In this document: positions 48,340 through 59,962 of the stretch, in pieces
Layout of the letters: every line of letters starts with the position of its first letter
Numbering within the stretch: the first letter of the stretch is position 1
Source: Ophiodon elongatus
Taxonomy: Eukaryota; Chordata; Actinopteri; Perciformes; Hexagrammidae
Direction of reading: 5' to 3'
Assembly: GCA_016806645.1 (NCBI GenBank)
Contig: JACSYO010001795.1
Coordinates: 313,501 to 377,500, forward strand
DNA length: 64,000 bases
Notes under the pieces: generated by a model
Seen by the model: only the letters and a program-made list of their open reading frames with translations
What the model was told of the DNA's origin: nothing
Database searches by the model: none
Made by a program: the position numbers and the translations under genes

Positions 48340-48690
48340 GTCTGGTTATTTTGACACAGTGTTCTCAAGAGCCTACCAGAGGGAAGCAATTTATTCTGAT
48401 GGTGTCTGATGATCCACCAAGAGGTGGACTCTGGTTCAGGAACCTAGATGGGTTTAGAGTCAACGACTTCTCGGATTATGGTGTTGAATGCTGAGCTGAA
48501 GTCCACAAACCGGATTTTTGTGTATGGATTTGTGTTGTTGCAGGATGTAGTGCAGTAACCTGTTGGCTGCATCCTGCTCTGACCTGTTTGTCTAACAAAC
48601 TGCAAAGGGGGGTGCAGGTGGTTCGGGTGGGCCAACACCATTGGAGGCGGATTTGGTGGTTTGCTATTTCCTGGTGCTCAGCACATATTT
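48340..48690 (-). pseudogene. Reverse transcriptase fragment of a second non-LTR element
   Basis: A minus-strand frame (48444-48641) contains PLQFVRQTGQSR and then FVDFSSAFNTI at 48477-48509. The latter is the classic motif A region of L2/Rex1/jockey-like reverse transcriptases (established family knowledge), with the FVDFSSAFNTI aspartate that binds catalytic metal. Only a few dozen residues survive, and the sequence beyond the stop (down to 48357) no longer follows the enzyme closely. It lies in the same orientation as, and immediately downstream of, the RTE-like LINE at 48727-49512. It is dead and 5'-truncated. Confidence 0.7.
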
Positions 48691-48726
48691 TTTGGGGAGT
48701 TTAGAAACCCCCTAGAATAATAAAGA

Positions 48727-49512
48727 TTCATCCATCCATCCATCCATTATCCTCCGCTTATCCGGGGTCGGGTTGCGGTGGCAGCAGGCCTAGCAGGCCG
48801 ACCCAGGCTTCCCTCTCACCCGCAACACGTTCTGGGGGATCCCGAGGCGTTCCTAGGCCAGCTGGGAGATATAATCCCTCCAGCGTGTCCTGGGTCTTCC
48901 CCGGGGCCTCCTACCAGTTGGGCGTGCCTGGAATACCTCTAACGGGAGGTGTCCAGGAGGCATCCTGATCAGATGCCCGAACCACCTCAGCTGACTCCTT
49001 TGGATACGAAGGAGTAGCGCCTCAACTCCAAGTTCCCTCCTGATGTCCGAGCTCCTTACCCTATCTCTAAGGCTGAGCCCGGCCACCCTACAGAGGAAAC
49101 TCATCTCCTTACCCTATCTCTAAGGCTGAGCCCGGCCACCCTACGGAGAAAACTCATCTCCTTACCCTATCTCTAAGGCTGAGCCCGGCCACCCTACGGA
49201 GAAAACTCATTTCGGCCGCTTGTATCCGAGACCTCGTTCTTTCGGTCACGACCCAGAGTTCGTGACCATAGGTGAGGGTTGGAACGTAGACCGCCCGGTA
49301 AATTGAGAGCTTTGCCTTCTGGCTCAGCTCCTCTTCACCAAGACGGTCCGGTGCAGCGCCTGTTTTATTGCTGCAGCTGCACCGATCCGCCGGTCGATCT
49401 CCCGCTCCATCTTACCCTCACTCCTGAACAAGACCCCGAGATACTTGAACTCCTTCGCTTGCGGCAGGCACTGCGTCCCCACCCGGAGGGAGCAATCCAC
49501 CGGATTCAGAAC
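48727..49512 (-). pseudogene. 5'-truncated RTE-like LINE, copy 1
   Basis: The minus strand encodes the C-terminal end of a non-LTR retrotransposon protein, for example RWFGHLIRMPPGHLPLE and RPRGRPRTRWRDYISQLA (frame 48853-49104), and ends in GGATAAGCGGAGGATAATGG and a (GATG)n tail. The tail and the C-terminal motif (RW.GH..RM, GRP..RW.D) suit RTE/Rex3-type LINEs, though the clade is not certain. A 53-bp segment is present three times in tandem (starts 49055, 49108, 49161), and 53 is not divisible by three, so the frame is broken. The enzyme's catalytic part is absent. Confidence 0.8.
49055..49213. repeat. 53-bp triplication inside the LINE
   Basis: CTTACCCTATCTCTAAGGCT recurs at 49055, 49108 and 49161, exactly 53 bases apart. 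The same segment is present twice in the LINE copy at 52.8 kb. Confidence 0.95.
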
Positions 49513-49514
49513 AA

Positions 49515-51828
49515 TTTTTTTTCAAATGGATGGATTTGGCCATTTGTAGCTCATCATATAAGTATACGCCAATGCTGTTTAATTAGGAAGGCATTACTTG
49601 GAGAGGAAAACATGGACAAGAGCATGCACTAGTTATCTTTCCTATGACATCACCATGACTCAATACAAAAGACTCTGAAAGGCAAAAATATGATATTAAT
49701 TGATGGTGGAGTTTGCTTCCTTCTCTTCATAAGACAATTGTATGATGCCAAATAAGTATAAAGGACCCAGTTGCCGAGGAAATATTGGCATTGTGCATTT
49801 CTGCAAACCACAGATAAATTGAATGTTGACCTTTCTGAAACCAAAAATACGTCTCGTATCAAGCTTGCAGAAACGCACAATGCAACGTGGATAATAACAT
49901 TGTGAAACGATTTTTTAGGGTTTAAACAACCAAACCACGTGGTTTGTGTTGGAATAATAACATAAAAAAGTAATGCAATTATTATAATAGTGTAAATTGC
50001 GTAAATACATAACAACCACCCTTAGTTACCCTTTTATTTGCATAACGTAACGTGAAAAGCATAAAAACATTTCACAATAGGAATAAAGTCGACGTTTACT
50101 TTTGGTTTTACATGGGACACAAACAGCTGTCTCCACTGTGAAAGTCCTGGGTTTGATTCATGCCTCCTTCCTGGACTTTCTCACTTATGCTCACTATTAA
50201 ATCACGTAACTTTCAATACCAGTCACTCAAAATACTTCTTCACATGCTCTGGACCGAATGCAGAAACATATTCGTGGTTTGCAGAAACGTACAGTTTTGT
50301 TTTCCAGGCCGCTTTGCTGGTATAATGAGCTGTGATCGTCTTCTCCGTTTGTGATTTAGGTTGAGGAGACAGATGTGTTTTGCATAAAATTCATGGCTTG
50401 TGAGGCAATTTGAGGATGTGTTCTGTTGCATTAGTCCTTAAAGAAAGATCAGGTTGATGTCAGCTGGAACAGCGATGGAGGAAACCAATGGAGTGACACA
50501 AATAAAGAATATCCCCAGCAGCCACACACTCACCCACACACAGCTGGTGGTCCTTTCGCTAGTGTGCGCACATAAACCGGTCCTCGAGGGAAGTATGTAA
50601 GTAAATTTGCTTTATAAAAACAGATGGTTTAGAAGCCTGAGAGAGTTCCTCTCTTATTCCTGTCTTCTGTCTCTCTCTTTCTCTCTTTCTTACTTACTCT
50701 CTCAATCAACTCCATCTTTTCGTCCTTTCATCACTTTCTCTTTTGTACACCGTTAGTTCCCCTCATTCCCCAAACAGCAGATGATCTGACATCGTTATTG
50801 AAGGATTTTTTTTTTCTTCCTTGAGAGAGGAAAAATAAGTGGAGCTCTGGGATATTTGTTTTCAAAGGCATCACTTCCACACTTCAGGGAGGAATAAAAA
50901 AAAAAAAGGAGGGAAAGATGGAGGTAGAGAGTGAGGGATGGTGGAAAATTGATATAGATCCAAACAGATGAGAAAGAAAAAGAAATGATGCTGAACTAAG
51001 AGCTGCGTGAGAGTTTCTCTTCGGAGAGAAGCGTGCAGGCCTCTGAGATATTTGTTTTCCAAAGCGTACCTCTGAGCTTTGGGGGAAGTACAGGAGGAAG
51101 GAAGAGGCATGAAGGAAAGAAAACAAGAGATTCTAAGGGAAGAGAAAGGATAGCCTGATCTATTCTCCAAAGACATTGCAAAATAGTCCAGTAAATGGCT
51201 TATATCTCAGAATTACATTTACCAATGAGCATTAAGCTGTAAAAAAAAGAAAAAATGAACACTGAATACCAAAGTTGCATCTCGTTGGTTTACAATGATT
51301 TGCTATTGTGCAATGTTCCACAGGCAGTGATGATTTCACTTTCCAATTATACCTACTGTTAATGTAATTTGATATTTTGAAAAGCATTCACTGCAACTTT
51401 TCCTTTTTCCTTCTAAGTAAAAAAACAGCAGGTGGCATGGCAGTAACCAGGATAATATGGGGCTCGCATTAGGTGCAATTGCTGTTGTTACTTTGCCTGG
51501 CACACTGGCGTGGCACACTTGGAACTGAGCCAAAACAAATGTATCACCTGTGCTTGTCCTGCTTCAAAAACTGACTGCTGTGAAAAAGGTTTATTGCGAG
51601 TTTGAAAAGCTACAAATACAGAGTAAAGATTTCAGACAGCGTTGGAACAGCTGTGAACTGTGGCTCGAAGAAGGGATGGTTTGGGAAACTTTGTCAGCTC
51701 TTTTTGTAAAAATAACTTGGTCTCAGACCCAGGCATCAAATATCTCTTAGGTAGTGGCCTGCTGCGTCTCGATACCGGCGCACAAGGTACCCTTTAGCGC
51801 CTGCATGAGATTATTGCGAACATTAAAT
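49515..51828. other. Unique DNA, no gene seen
   Basis: No repeat or exon recognised. CT-rich at 50670-50720 and GA-rich at 50880-51140, where low-complexity frames arise. Confidence 0.45.
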
Positions 51829-51830
51829 AG

Positions 51831-51899
<69 letters not shown>

Positions 51900-52015
51900 A
51901 TATATATATAGATATATAGATATATATCTATAGATATATATCTGTATATATCTATCTATAGATATATATACATATATATATCTATATATATATATTAAAT
52001 ATATATATAGATATC

Positions 52016-52046
<31 letters not shown>

Positions 52047-52061
52047 CTATATATATCTATC

Positions 52062-52096
<35 letters not shown>

Positions 52097-52211
52097 CTAT
52101 AGATAGATATATATATATATAGCTCTATATATATATATATATATATATAGATATCTATATATATATTTAATATATATATAGATATATAGATCTATATATC
52201 TATAGATAGAA
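51829..52211. repeat. AT/TAGA block with many palindromes
   Basis: About 380 bases of (TA)n mixed with TATAGATATCTATA-type steps; most segments are self-complementary, so several alternative cruciforms are possible. It gives way to TAGATAGAATAGAAAG near 52205. Confidence 0.95.
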
Positions 52212-52302
52212 TAGAAAGACAAAGGAGCAAACAAAACAAACAAACGGAATTTTTTGTTTTTGTTTTTGGTAAAAAAAGAAAACTAGAGAAGCAGTGCGGA
52301 CT

Positions 52303-52782
52303 GAGTCATGTAGTGGAGGGTAGGAAGCAAGAGATGAGTCATGTAGTGGAGGGTAGGGAGCAGGAGAAGAGTCATGTAGTGGAGGGTAGGGAGCAGGAGA
52401 AGAGTCATGTAGTGGAGGGTAGGGAGCAGGAGAAGAGTCATGTAGTGGAGGGTAGGGAGCAGGAGAAGAGTCATGTAGTGGAGGGTAGGGAGCAGGAGAA
52501 GAGTCATGTAGTGGAGGGTAGGGAGCAGGAGAAGAGTCATGTAGTGGAGGGTAGGGAGCAGGAGAAGAGTCATGTAGTGGAGGGTAGTGAGCAGGAGAAG
52601 AGTCATGTAGAGGAGGGTAGGGAGCAGGAGAAGAGTCATGTAGTGGAGGGGAGGGAGCAGGAGAAGAGTCATGTAGTGGAGGGTAGGGAGCAGGAGAAGA
52701 GTCATGTAGAGGAGGGTAGGGAGCAGGAGAAGAGTCATGTAGTGGAGGGTAGGGAGCAGGAGATGAGTCATGTAGTGGAGGG
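52303..52782. repeat. 33-bp minisatellite, 14.5 copies
   Basis: Each unit reads GAGTCATGTAGTGGAGGGTA followed by GGGAGCAGGAGAA. Units start at exact 33-base intervals from 52303 to 52765 with no indel and few substitutions. Since 33 is divisible by three, both strands hold open frames of over 160 codons (Ser-His-Val-Val-Glu-Gly-Arg-Glu-Gln-Glu-Lys and its antisense), which I regard as artefacts. The array ends at the truncated 5' edge of a LINE copy. Confidence 0.98.
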
Positions 52783-53452
52783 TGGGGACAGAGTGCCTAC
52801 CTCAAGCGAAGGAGTTCGAATATCCCGGGGTCTTGTTCACGAGTGAGGGTAAGATGGAGCGGGAGATCGACCGGCGGATCGGTGCAGCTGCAGCAATAAA
52901 ACAAGCTGCACTGGACCATCTTGGTGAAGAGGAGCTGAGCCGAAAGGCGAAGCTCTCAATTTACCGGGCGGTCTACGTTCCAACCCTCACCTATGGTCAC
53001 GAACTCTGTGACCGAAAGAACGAGGTCTCGGATACAAGCGGCCGAAATGAGTTTCCTCTGTAGGGTGGCCGGGCTCAGCCTTAGAGATAGGGTAAGGAGA
53101 TGAGTTTCCTCTGTAGGGTGGCCGGGCTCAGCCTTAGAGATAGGGTAAGGAGCTCAGACATCAGGAGGGAACTTGGAGTTGAGGCGCTACTCCTTCATAT
53201 CGAAAGGAGTCAGCTGAGGTGGTTCGGGCATCTAATCAGGATGCTTCCTGGACCAACTGGTGGGAGGCCCCGGGGAAGACCCAGAACACACTGGAGGGAT
53301 TATATCTCCCAGTTGGCCTGGGAACACCTCGGGATCCCCCAGAACGAGCTGGAACGTGTTGCGGGTGAGAGGGGAGCCTGGGTCGGCCTGCTGGGCTGCT
53401 GCCACCGCGATCCGACCCTGGATAAGCGGATGATAATGGATGGATGGATGGA
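52783..53452 (+). pseudogene. 5'-truncated RTE-like LINE, copy 2
   Basis: Plus frames give CLPQAKEFEYPGVLFTSEGK, EREIDRRIGAAAAIKQAAL, LSRKAKLSIYRAVYVPTLTY, then after frame breaks MSFLCRVAGLSLRDRVRSSD and SQLRWFGHLIRMLPG. It ends CTGGATAAGCGGATGATAATGG and a (GATG)n tail. It corresponds over its whole length to the reverse-strand copy at 48727-49512. It carries the same 53-bp segment twice (starts 53047 and 53100) and lacks about 30 bases near 53250 that copy 1 keeps. TCATGTA occurs directly after the tail (53454) and in the last minisatellite unit just before the LINE, so it may be the target duplication. Confidence 0.85.
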
Positions 53453-53798
53453 ATCATGTATTTCAAGGTATATAATTGATTGAGTTGTGTAGTTACAGGG
53501 AAGGTCCCCTACCCCAGCATCACAGTCGAAATGGCTTAGAGGCAGAATCTCCAACTTAGGCCAGTTGCTGGAGTAGCCAGAAACCTTGCCAAAGCTGTTA
53601 ATCAGATTGTTGACTGACAGGAGGGATGTTGACAGGTAGATACAGAAATATGTCATCGGCATAAGACTGATTTTTATGGTGGTATGGATTGGTTTTAACC
53701 TGTTCCACCCGACGGCCCCACCTGTGGGGCCGATGTGTACCCCTGTTTAAAAACGTTGGGGTTCCCCCTGTGAGAGAAGACACTAATCAAGAAGAAAT
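53453..53798. other. Unique DNA, no gene seen
   Basis: No feature recognised between the LINE and family E copy 2. Confidence 0.45.
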
Positions 53799-55065
53799 AT
53801 AATGATGTTGCCTATCAGAATAACAGAAAAAATCCGGGCTACAAGCTCATGTAAACCATTTGTACATGCTCCAAACACAACTAATCAAGACCAACGAAAA
53901 GCATAACCAAATATTCATATTCATATCTCGCCAGCCACTGGACTTGCTCGGCATATGTAGACCTACCACGAGTTAGCTTCATGCTACATAGGCTTGCGAC
54001 CACGCTAAAGAACGGCAAGAAGACAGGGATTCCGCACATACCGGTCAATCCCCTGTAGACCACAGCCTCAGTGATCACTGAGCCAAATAGCACCAGCCTC
54101 AGACAAATATGAAACCAGGAAAATATGAAAAAAGTATACACTCACTGACCGTACTGTTGTTTCCTGTTATGATCCCGGTCGTGTTACACTGAAAAAGGCC
54201 CGTACGAAACACTCTGCTTTGAAACAAATGGTTCCGGGGTCTTTGTGACTGAACATTTACATATGGGGGGATGCTAAGCACCCACCTTATCGCCCAATCA
54301 CATTAGCATCTGCATGCCTGACTGACTCTTATTGGCCAAACAGTGCTGTCTATCACACGTTGGCCGGATATCCTGTATGCTCCTCTCTATTCAGAATAAG
54401 ACGATGTCCCACTCTGCTCTGAAAACCATTCACAGAAAAAATAGCCGCCTTTTTACTCTCCAGAACTCTGATTTTGAGAACAAAAATATGCATTTTATAG
54501 AGATTTCAGAGCAAAAAACATTATTTTAGTTTGGCATTGTGTATGTTAATGCTGTATATGGATGTATTAAACATAATTAGTGAACAAATAAGTAAAATAA
54601 ATAGTTTTTGTAAAATAAATTAAGAAATAAATTATTCAATAAATCCAAATTTTCAGAGGATTTTTTTCTGACCTGTCTGTACTAAAAACTCTTTTGTTGT
54701 TTTCTGCTTCACTTTATTCAAAGTCACACTGTGCAGAGAGAGTGTTCACATATTGTACTATGATATGAAATGGTTTTAAACCTGCAACTGCATTATTCTA
54801 AAGTGATGATCATCCTGAAAGTGTTTTTTTTTATAGGCGAACCTGAAATCTTTTCATTTTTCTGTGTTCTATCTTCATTTACTTTTAACTAATGACATAT
54901 ATATTGATATTTACACATTATTTAAACAATCTCACAGTTATTACCATTTTAATAACACCACAATTATTCAAATAGACCTTGTGGTTGCAGAATTATACTC
55001 ACTTTAGTATGGGCATGCTTTTTTCGTGCGGAGACCTCAAAAATAGGCTAGGGTGAAACAGGTTG
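53799..55065 (+). repeat. Family E, ~1.2 kb dispersed element, copy 2
   Basis: Inverted relative to 23742-24922. Boundaries were set where similarity starts (AATGATGTT) and stops (AACAGG). It carries a GCGGAGACCTC insertion near 55030 absent from copy 1. Minus-strand frames 53881-54141 and 54099-54281 correspond, across a frame shift, to the single frame of copy 1 (shared GLFQC, VVYR, MCGIP and VVASLCS). Function unknown; probably a non-autonomous element or a duplicated unidentified segment. Confidence 0.75.
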
Positions 55066-58000
55066 CCTCAAATGCTTTCACGCTGTCTTATGGCAGAGGT
55101 CAGTGGTTCTATGAAAAGCACAGTAATGGTGATAATGAGCACCTTTGGCTAGTACCATTGTCCATTAGTTATTACAAATGCTTATGATGTGTAATAAAGA
55201 GTCTTAACCCAGTTGGTTAATTAGGAGGTGAAAAAAAAATGCCACCCTACCCTGTCAAATACCTTTTCTGCATCAGGTCCTCGAATAATAGCAGCATGAT
55301 TGTATTTTGTATCCAGTTTGGTTTTATATTAATGCTTTGTGTTGAACAGTCTTTGTTGTTTTCTGCAGTCTCTCTCCCTTTTCTCAGAAAAGCATTGGCC
55401 TCTGTACATGTGGTTTCATGGTCAGGGGTTTATAGTTTAGTATAGTCTGGATCTTTCATTTATTTAAGTGTGGCCTTGAGTGGTGCTTTAAGAGATATCC
55501 TTTATTAAAGTAATGTTCGATTTTTTAGGTTGTTGTTTTTAATTAATTTCAATTATTGATTTGCCGAAAGTTTAGCAGTCATAATTCCAAATTCTGTTGT
55601 CAGAGTCTGAGAAGATTGCATTCTACTATTAAGTTCATGTTTAGTTTGGAGTTGAACGGAAATTAAAATAAATAGTGAGAAAGACACACACAAAAAAGTA
55701 GGAAGGAAATGAAAGATTAGAGACTGAGTAAGGGTGACATACACACACACACACAGGTGATGTTTCATTTTTACATGCTCATGTTCTTTGAAATGAGCAT
55801 ATAGAAGAGGGCAATATCCTCCTCTTTGCTCGGTCTTGTATTTCATCTCGCTTCACTCAGCAAGATTCATAACTCCAGTACAAACGTTCAATAAAATATA
55901 TATTACGTTGCCTGATGAAGGAGGAGAGAGAGAGAGAGAAGTTACCAGTATTCATCAGCTACAGTGAGGCTGATTTACAGCTGTAATGCAGTGAAATCTA
56001 CCGTCTGTCTGTGAAGTCTGCAATTGATGCCATTGCAGACTTCATCCCTGGAGACTGACAAGAGAGATCAAACTTCCAAAATAGCCCAGGGCTTTTGAAG
56101 TCATGGTCTGTGACATTTGAGTGTCCTTGAAAGTTGCTTCATTCACTAAAAATCAGCACATAGAGAAGATATGTTAGGATGAGCTCCCCAATAACAGCAC
56201 TGAAAGCACTGTTTTCGGCCCACCTACATTAATGGAAAGTAACAAGTGTTTCTACAGCATTGTTTCATAAATTAACTAATTGAATTATACTTATGGAAAT
56301 TTAAATCCACGAGAAAATAAATTTACACACAATGGAGAAAGATTTGTCAATAGACGGATCCAATTTCAAGATCAAATGAGCTCTCATCCCGTCAACATGC
56401 TGGCCCAAAATGTTTTTACTATGCTAAATGCCATATCAGTAGGACATTTTGGCTTCACTTTGGCTTACTATGTTGGGAAGGTATGAATGAAGCTCTATAC
56501 AAAAATGTAGCTGTTCAATCTGTTTACAAGCAGTTTTAGTTGCTTTTGGTCGTTAATAACAGGAAAAACCAGGCGGGTTGACCACAAAGCTGACATTTTG
56601 CAGCCGTGTTTGTAAAACTACAGATGCCAACAGCAGTCTCTGTGAACAGTGATGGCAAAAGATGAACCTGTCACAGCAGCTAGCGAGTATTTTTGAAACT
56701 AATTCCATGACTGGTTTAGCATCTGCTCTTGACTCAGCATAATGACCTGGAGTAAATGACCAGAGCATTTCACAAGTGGCCCTTAAGTTTTTAATCAAGA
56801 TGACATTGAGTATTCTTCCCAGCAAGGACTTCACTCTTTTGTCTGGTGATGGCATCAACAATGATGTGATTTGAACTTCAATGAAATGCCTTCAACAGAT
56901 TGACAAGGCCACCTGCTGTCTGAATCGGGGTTATGAGGCGTGTATAGACAATACCAATCTGAGTGGATTTTAGATAAATTAGTCATCTGTGGCTTCATGT
57001 AAAACATCTCAAGGGCTGCCAACTGTATCGAAACAAGCGAGGTATTGTGTAGCGTTTTTCTACAAATTCTTGACTTTACTCTCATGTCTGTCTTAATGTA
57101 ACCCAGTATTCTTTCAATGGCGTGATGAAAAGTGGTAGCCTTGTGGTATTAGTGATGTTGAAATAATTCCTTGTCTATATGAGGCATCTCGTCTTCGTAG
57201 CGCTGCCTCTTAGGAAGTCAGGTGACGTAGTATAAAGAGCAACAAAGTCTGCATAGGGAGGACAGCGGGGTGGATGGACAGATCAAACAAACCAAGTAAA
57301 CCATAACTGAACCAAACCAGAGATAGTGAGTGTTTGCATTGCATTTATAGTGACACGGTAGCAGCCCTTCCCTCGCCGTCTGATACGATGGTTAGCATCT
57401 GGTGCTAGAGCAGAGACATCATTGGCAAAGACCTACCTATCACTGCTGTATTAGGCCCCAGAGAAAGAGGTGAGTATGCTTAACAGATCTCTGAGTGTCC
57501 TCTGCTGCACTGGCACCTACTCATATCCTGCTGTAGCATAAATATATGACACCTGCCTCATTTAGATGCAGAACCAGTCATCCCATCCCTCGCTACCTTC
57601 AACCCATCCCTCACTCCCTGCCTTTCTGCGTTTCTTCCATCATCCATTTAACCCCCGTCCATCCATTTAGTTATCTCCAGCACTCTCTCTCCGTCTCTCT
57701 TTCTTTCTCTCCATCCATTCATTTTCACTTATCAGGGGTAATCATTTATCTCCATTTGAGGTGACGGAAAGTTGAACCCCTCCCTACCCCCGCCCCCGGA
57801 ACGTAATCTCCCCTCTGTTCATCCCTCTCTCTCCCTCTATCTGCATTCCCTCTTAGTCAGTCCATCAACCTTTTTCTCTCTCCATCATTGCTATCGCTTA
57901 GTCTTTGTTCCCATTTGTTCCTCGCTCTCCCTGTGTTTCTCATCGTCTCTCCCCTCGTCTCTCAGGCTTGCTTTCATAGGTAGTTCAGCCCAACAAAAAA

Positions 58001-58590
58001 AACACACACTGGGTAGTGTGGCGAAAAATGTGATCTTGGCTTAACTTCGCGACCCAATCGCACCGACATCAGTTAACCGATGTCTTTATGAAAAACAGTG
58101 TAAGAAGTGTAAAACGACACACATGACGTACAACGTGAAACACAGTGTTCGCACTGAAAGTGTTTACAAAGAACTGTCATACTCGGCTTTTTCCTGCTTT
58201 CTTCTTCTGCAGTGGCCTTTCTGTGTGCTCGCCCCAGTATGCACACGGTAATCGAGGTAGACAGAACAAAGAAAACAAGGGATATTGGCGAGATAACTTA
58301 TTCCAGCTGCATGGTTCTTTTCCACTAGACACAGCGCTCTCGTAAACGCACCTGCAACGCTGCGCAAATATGAAAGCCGGTGCACTTCCTTAACGTGATC
58401 CGCAGTCTGTGTCCACGCTGACCGCGTGAGGCTCATTGTGGATATGATCTGCATTAACCCTCAAGCCAAACACTTCATCGTCCGCCTCCTACAAAACATG
58501 TTGCTCGGCAACCAGGAAGCCACCATACAGACATTTTGTATAATAGAGACTCTATATGCTGCTATTGTGAATGTTCTGAAAGCAGTTAAA
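55066..58590. other. Unique DNA, no gene seen
   Basis: About 3.5 kb with no recognised exon. Minor tracts: short CA run at 55740-55756, GA run at 55923-55939, CT-rich 57650-57960. Frames of 102 codons or less show no domain. Confidence 0.45.
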
Positions 58591-58591
58591 G

Positions 58592-58608
58592 TTTTTTTTT
58601 TTTTTTTA
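58592..58608. repeat. Poly(T) run, 17 bases
   Basis: Homopolymer T run. Could be the tail of an old reverse-strand retroposed sequence, but nothing upstream is recognisable. Confidence 0.8.
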
Positions 58609-58853
58609 CTCCGAGACCACCACAACCGCTCACTGCAGTGTCAGCCATGATCCTATGGGAAGACGTATACATAGCAAAACATTTGAGGTACATTCCACCT
58701 GTCATAACCCTTTTCACGTGACATTTCACTCCACGTTGTTACCGCGAAACGGTCGCAGCAGCAGCTACGCAACATCTTAATATTTAGGGACTGTGAGTGA
58801 TTGTTATCTGAGATGAAAGAGGGACATTGTAGTGGTGTAAGAAAAGAAGACAG

Positions 58854-58866
58854 ATACATACATACA

Positions 58867-58896
<30 letters not shown>
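58854..58896. repeat. (TACA)n microsatellite
   Basis: About ten TACA units. Confidence 0.97.
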
Positions 58897-58897
<1 letters not shown>

Positions 58898-59900
58898 TAG
58901 GCAAACACATCCTGATAATAAATAAAGAGCAGTTATGAGTCAAGCATTTTTATGGATTTGTTAGGTTTTTTTCAAAGCAATTTAACAGAGGTGAGTAAAG
59001 AGTATTTCTACAACGAACAGATGGATATTTTTAGTACACCTTTTAGTACTCTATGCTTTTGTGGAAAGATTTTTGCAATTAGAACAAAACTGTAACCATG
59101 CAGCCAAGTGTTTGATGCTGCATGTCAAACAGGAAATGTCTCTGAGGCCTAAGGAGAAGTTGACATTGGCAAACGGATAAAGACTAAGGTCAAGTTTTCC
59201 TCATAGGTAAAGCAATGAAAAACAATTGGTTTCTTTAGGTTTCCCACAGAGCTGTCTATTTTGTTGATTTCTTTTTTCTTTTTATCACCATATATTCTTT
59301 GTTCTTTGGTGTCTTTCTATGTATGAAGTGAATTGTTTTCTAATACAAAGCAACACATTCTAGTCAGGTCCAGCTGTGATGCCTGTTGGCTCTGTTTCAT
59401 GTTGCCTATGTCTCGGCGTCAGTCAGAAAACCAGAAGCTTCCATTTAAAATCGATGCCTGTGCAGAACAATTAAAGATGCTTGGCTTACCACACATATAG
59501 ATTGATGTTGTTTGACAATGTGTTGCCAAAGTGCACAGATGAGTTGTAGTGGAATGAATTCAGTAAGGCCTCAGGGTACAGGTGTGTTTATTTTTCCCAT
59601 TAAAGATTCATGGTTCATGGGCATGCCACTTCCATCAAACATGAAGCGTGCTCTCCTGGAAAATGGAAGAACGTCACACATTCCAGGTTTTTGGTTGGGA
59701 ATACATCGGTAATTATTAATATACAAGACAAGCGCTGCTTTCGAAGCAATCGTATTGATGGATGAATTAAACATGCGTTCGTAAGGTAATGCCTCATGAA
59801 TATTGCAACATGTTGCAGTGTGTTGGAGGCTATTCTTCAAAGTAGGATGTTTATTGAGCAGGATCTGTTTTTTGCAGGCAAACTGGCTTCGAGCTAAAGG

Positions 59901-59903
<3 letters not shown>
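58897..59903. other. Unique DNA; a conserved-looking stretch at 59690-59830
   Basis: No gene seen. Around 59705-59790 GGTAATTATTAATATAC and TGATGGATGAATTAAACATG are homeodomain-like; GCGCTGCTTTCGAAGC lies between them. A 180-codon minus frame at 59571-60113 runs through the CA tract and is spurious. Confidence 0.4.

Positions 59904-59960
<57 letters not shown>
59904..59960. repeat. (GT)n microsatellite
   Basis: About 27 GT repeats ending in GCGCGC. Confidence 0.98.

Positions 59961-59962
<2 letters not shown>

Noticed and set aside
52283..52846. Long open frames on both strands (162 and 177 codons)
   Set aside because: The 33-bp unit is divisible by three, so frames stay open automatically. 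The predicted 11-residue repeat has no recognised function, and the frame runs off into LINE sequence out of the LINE's own frame.
53799..55065. 7-bp target duplication GTTGCCT around family E copy 2
   Set aside because: GTTGCCT occurs at both edges, but copy 1 shares the AATGATGTT lying outside it, so the duplication would fall inside the homologous region.
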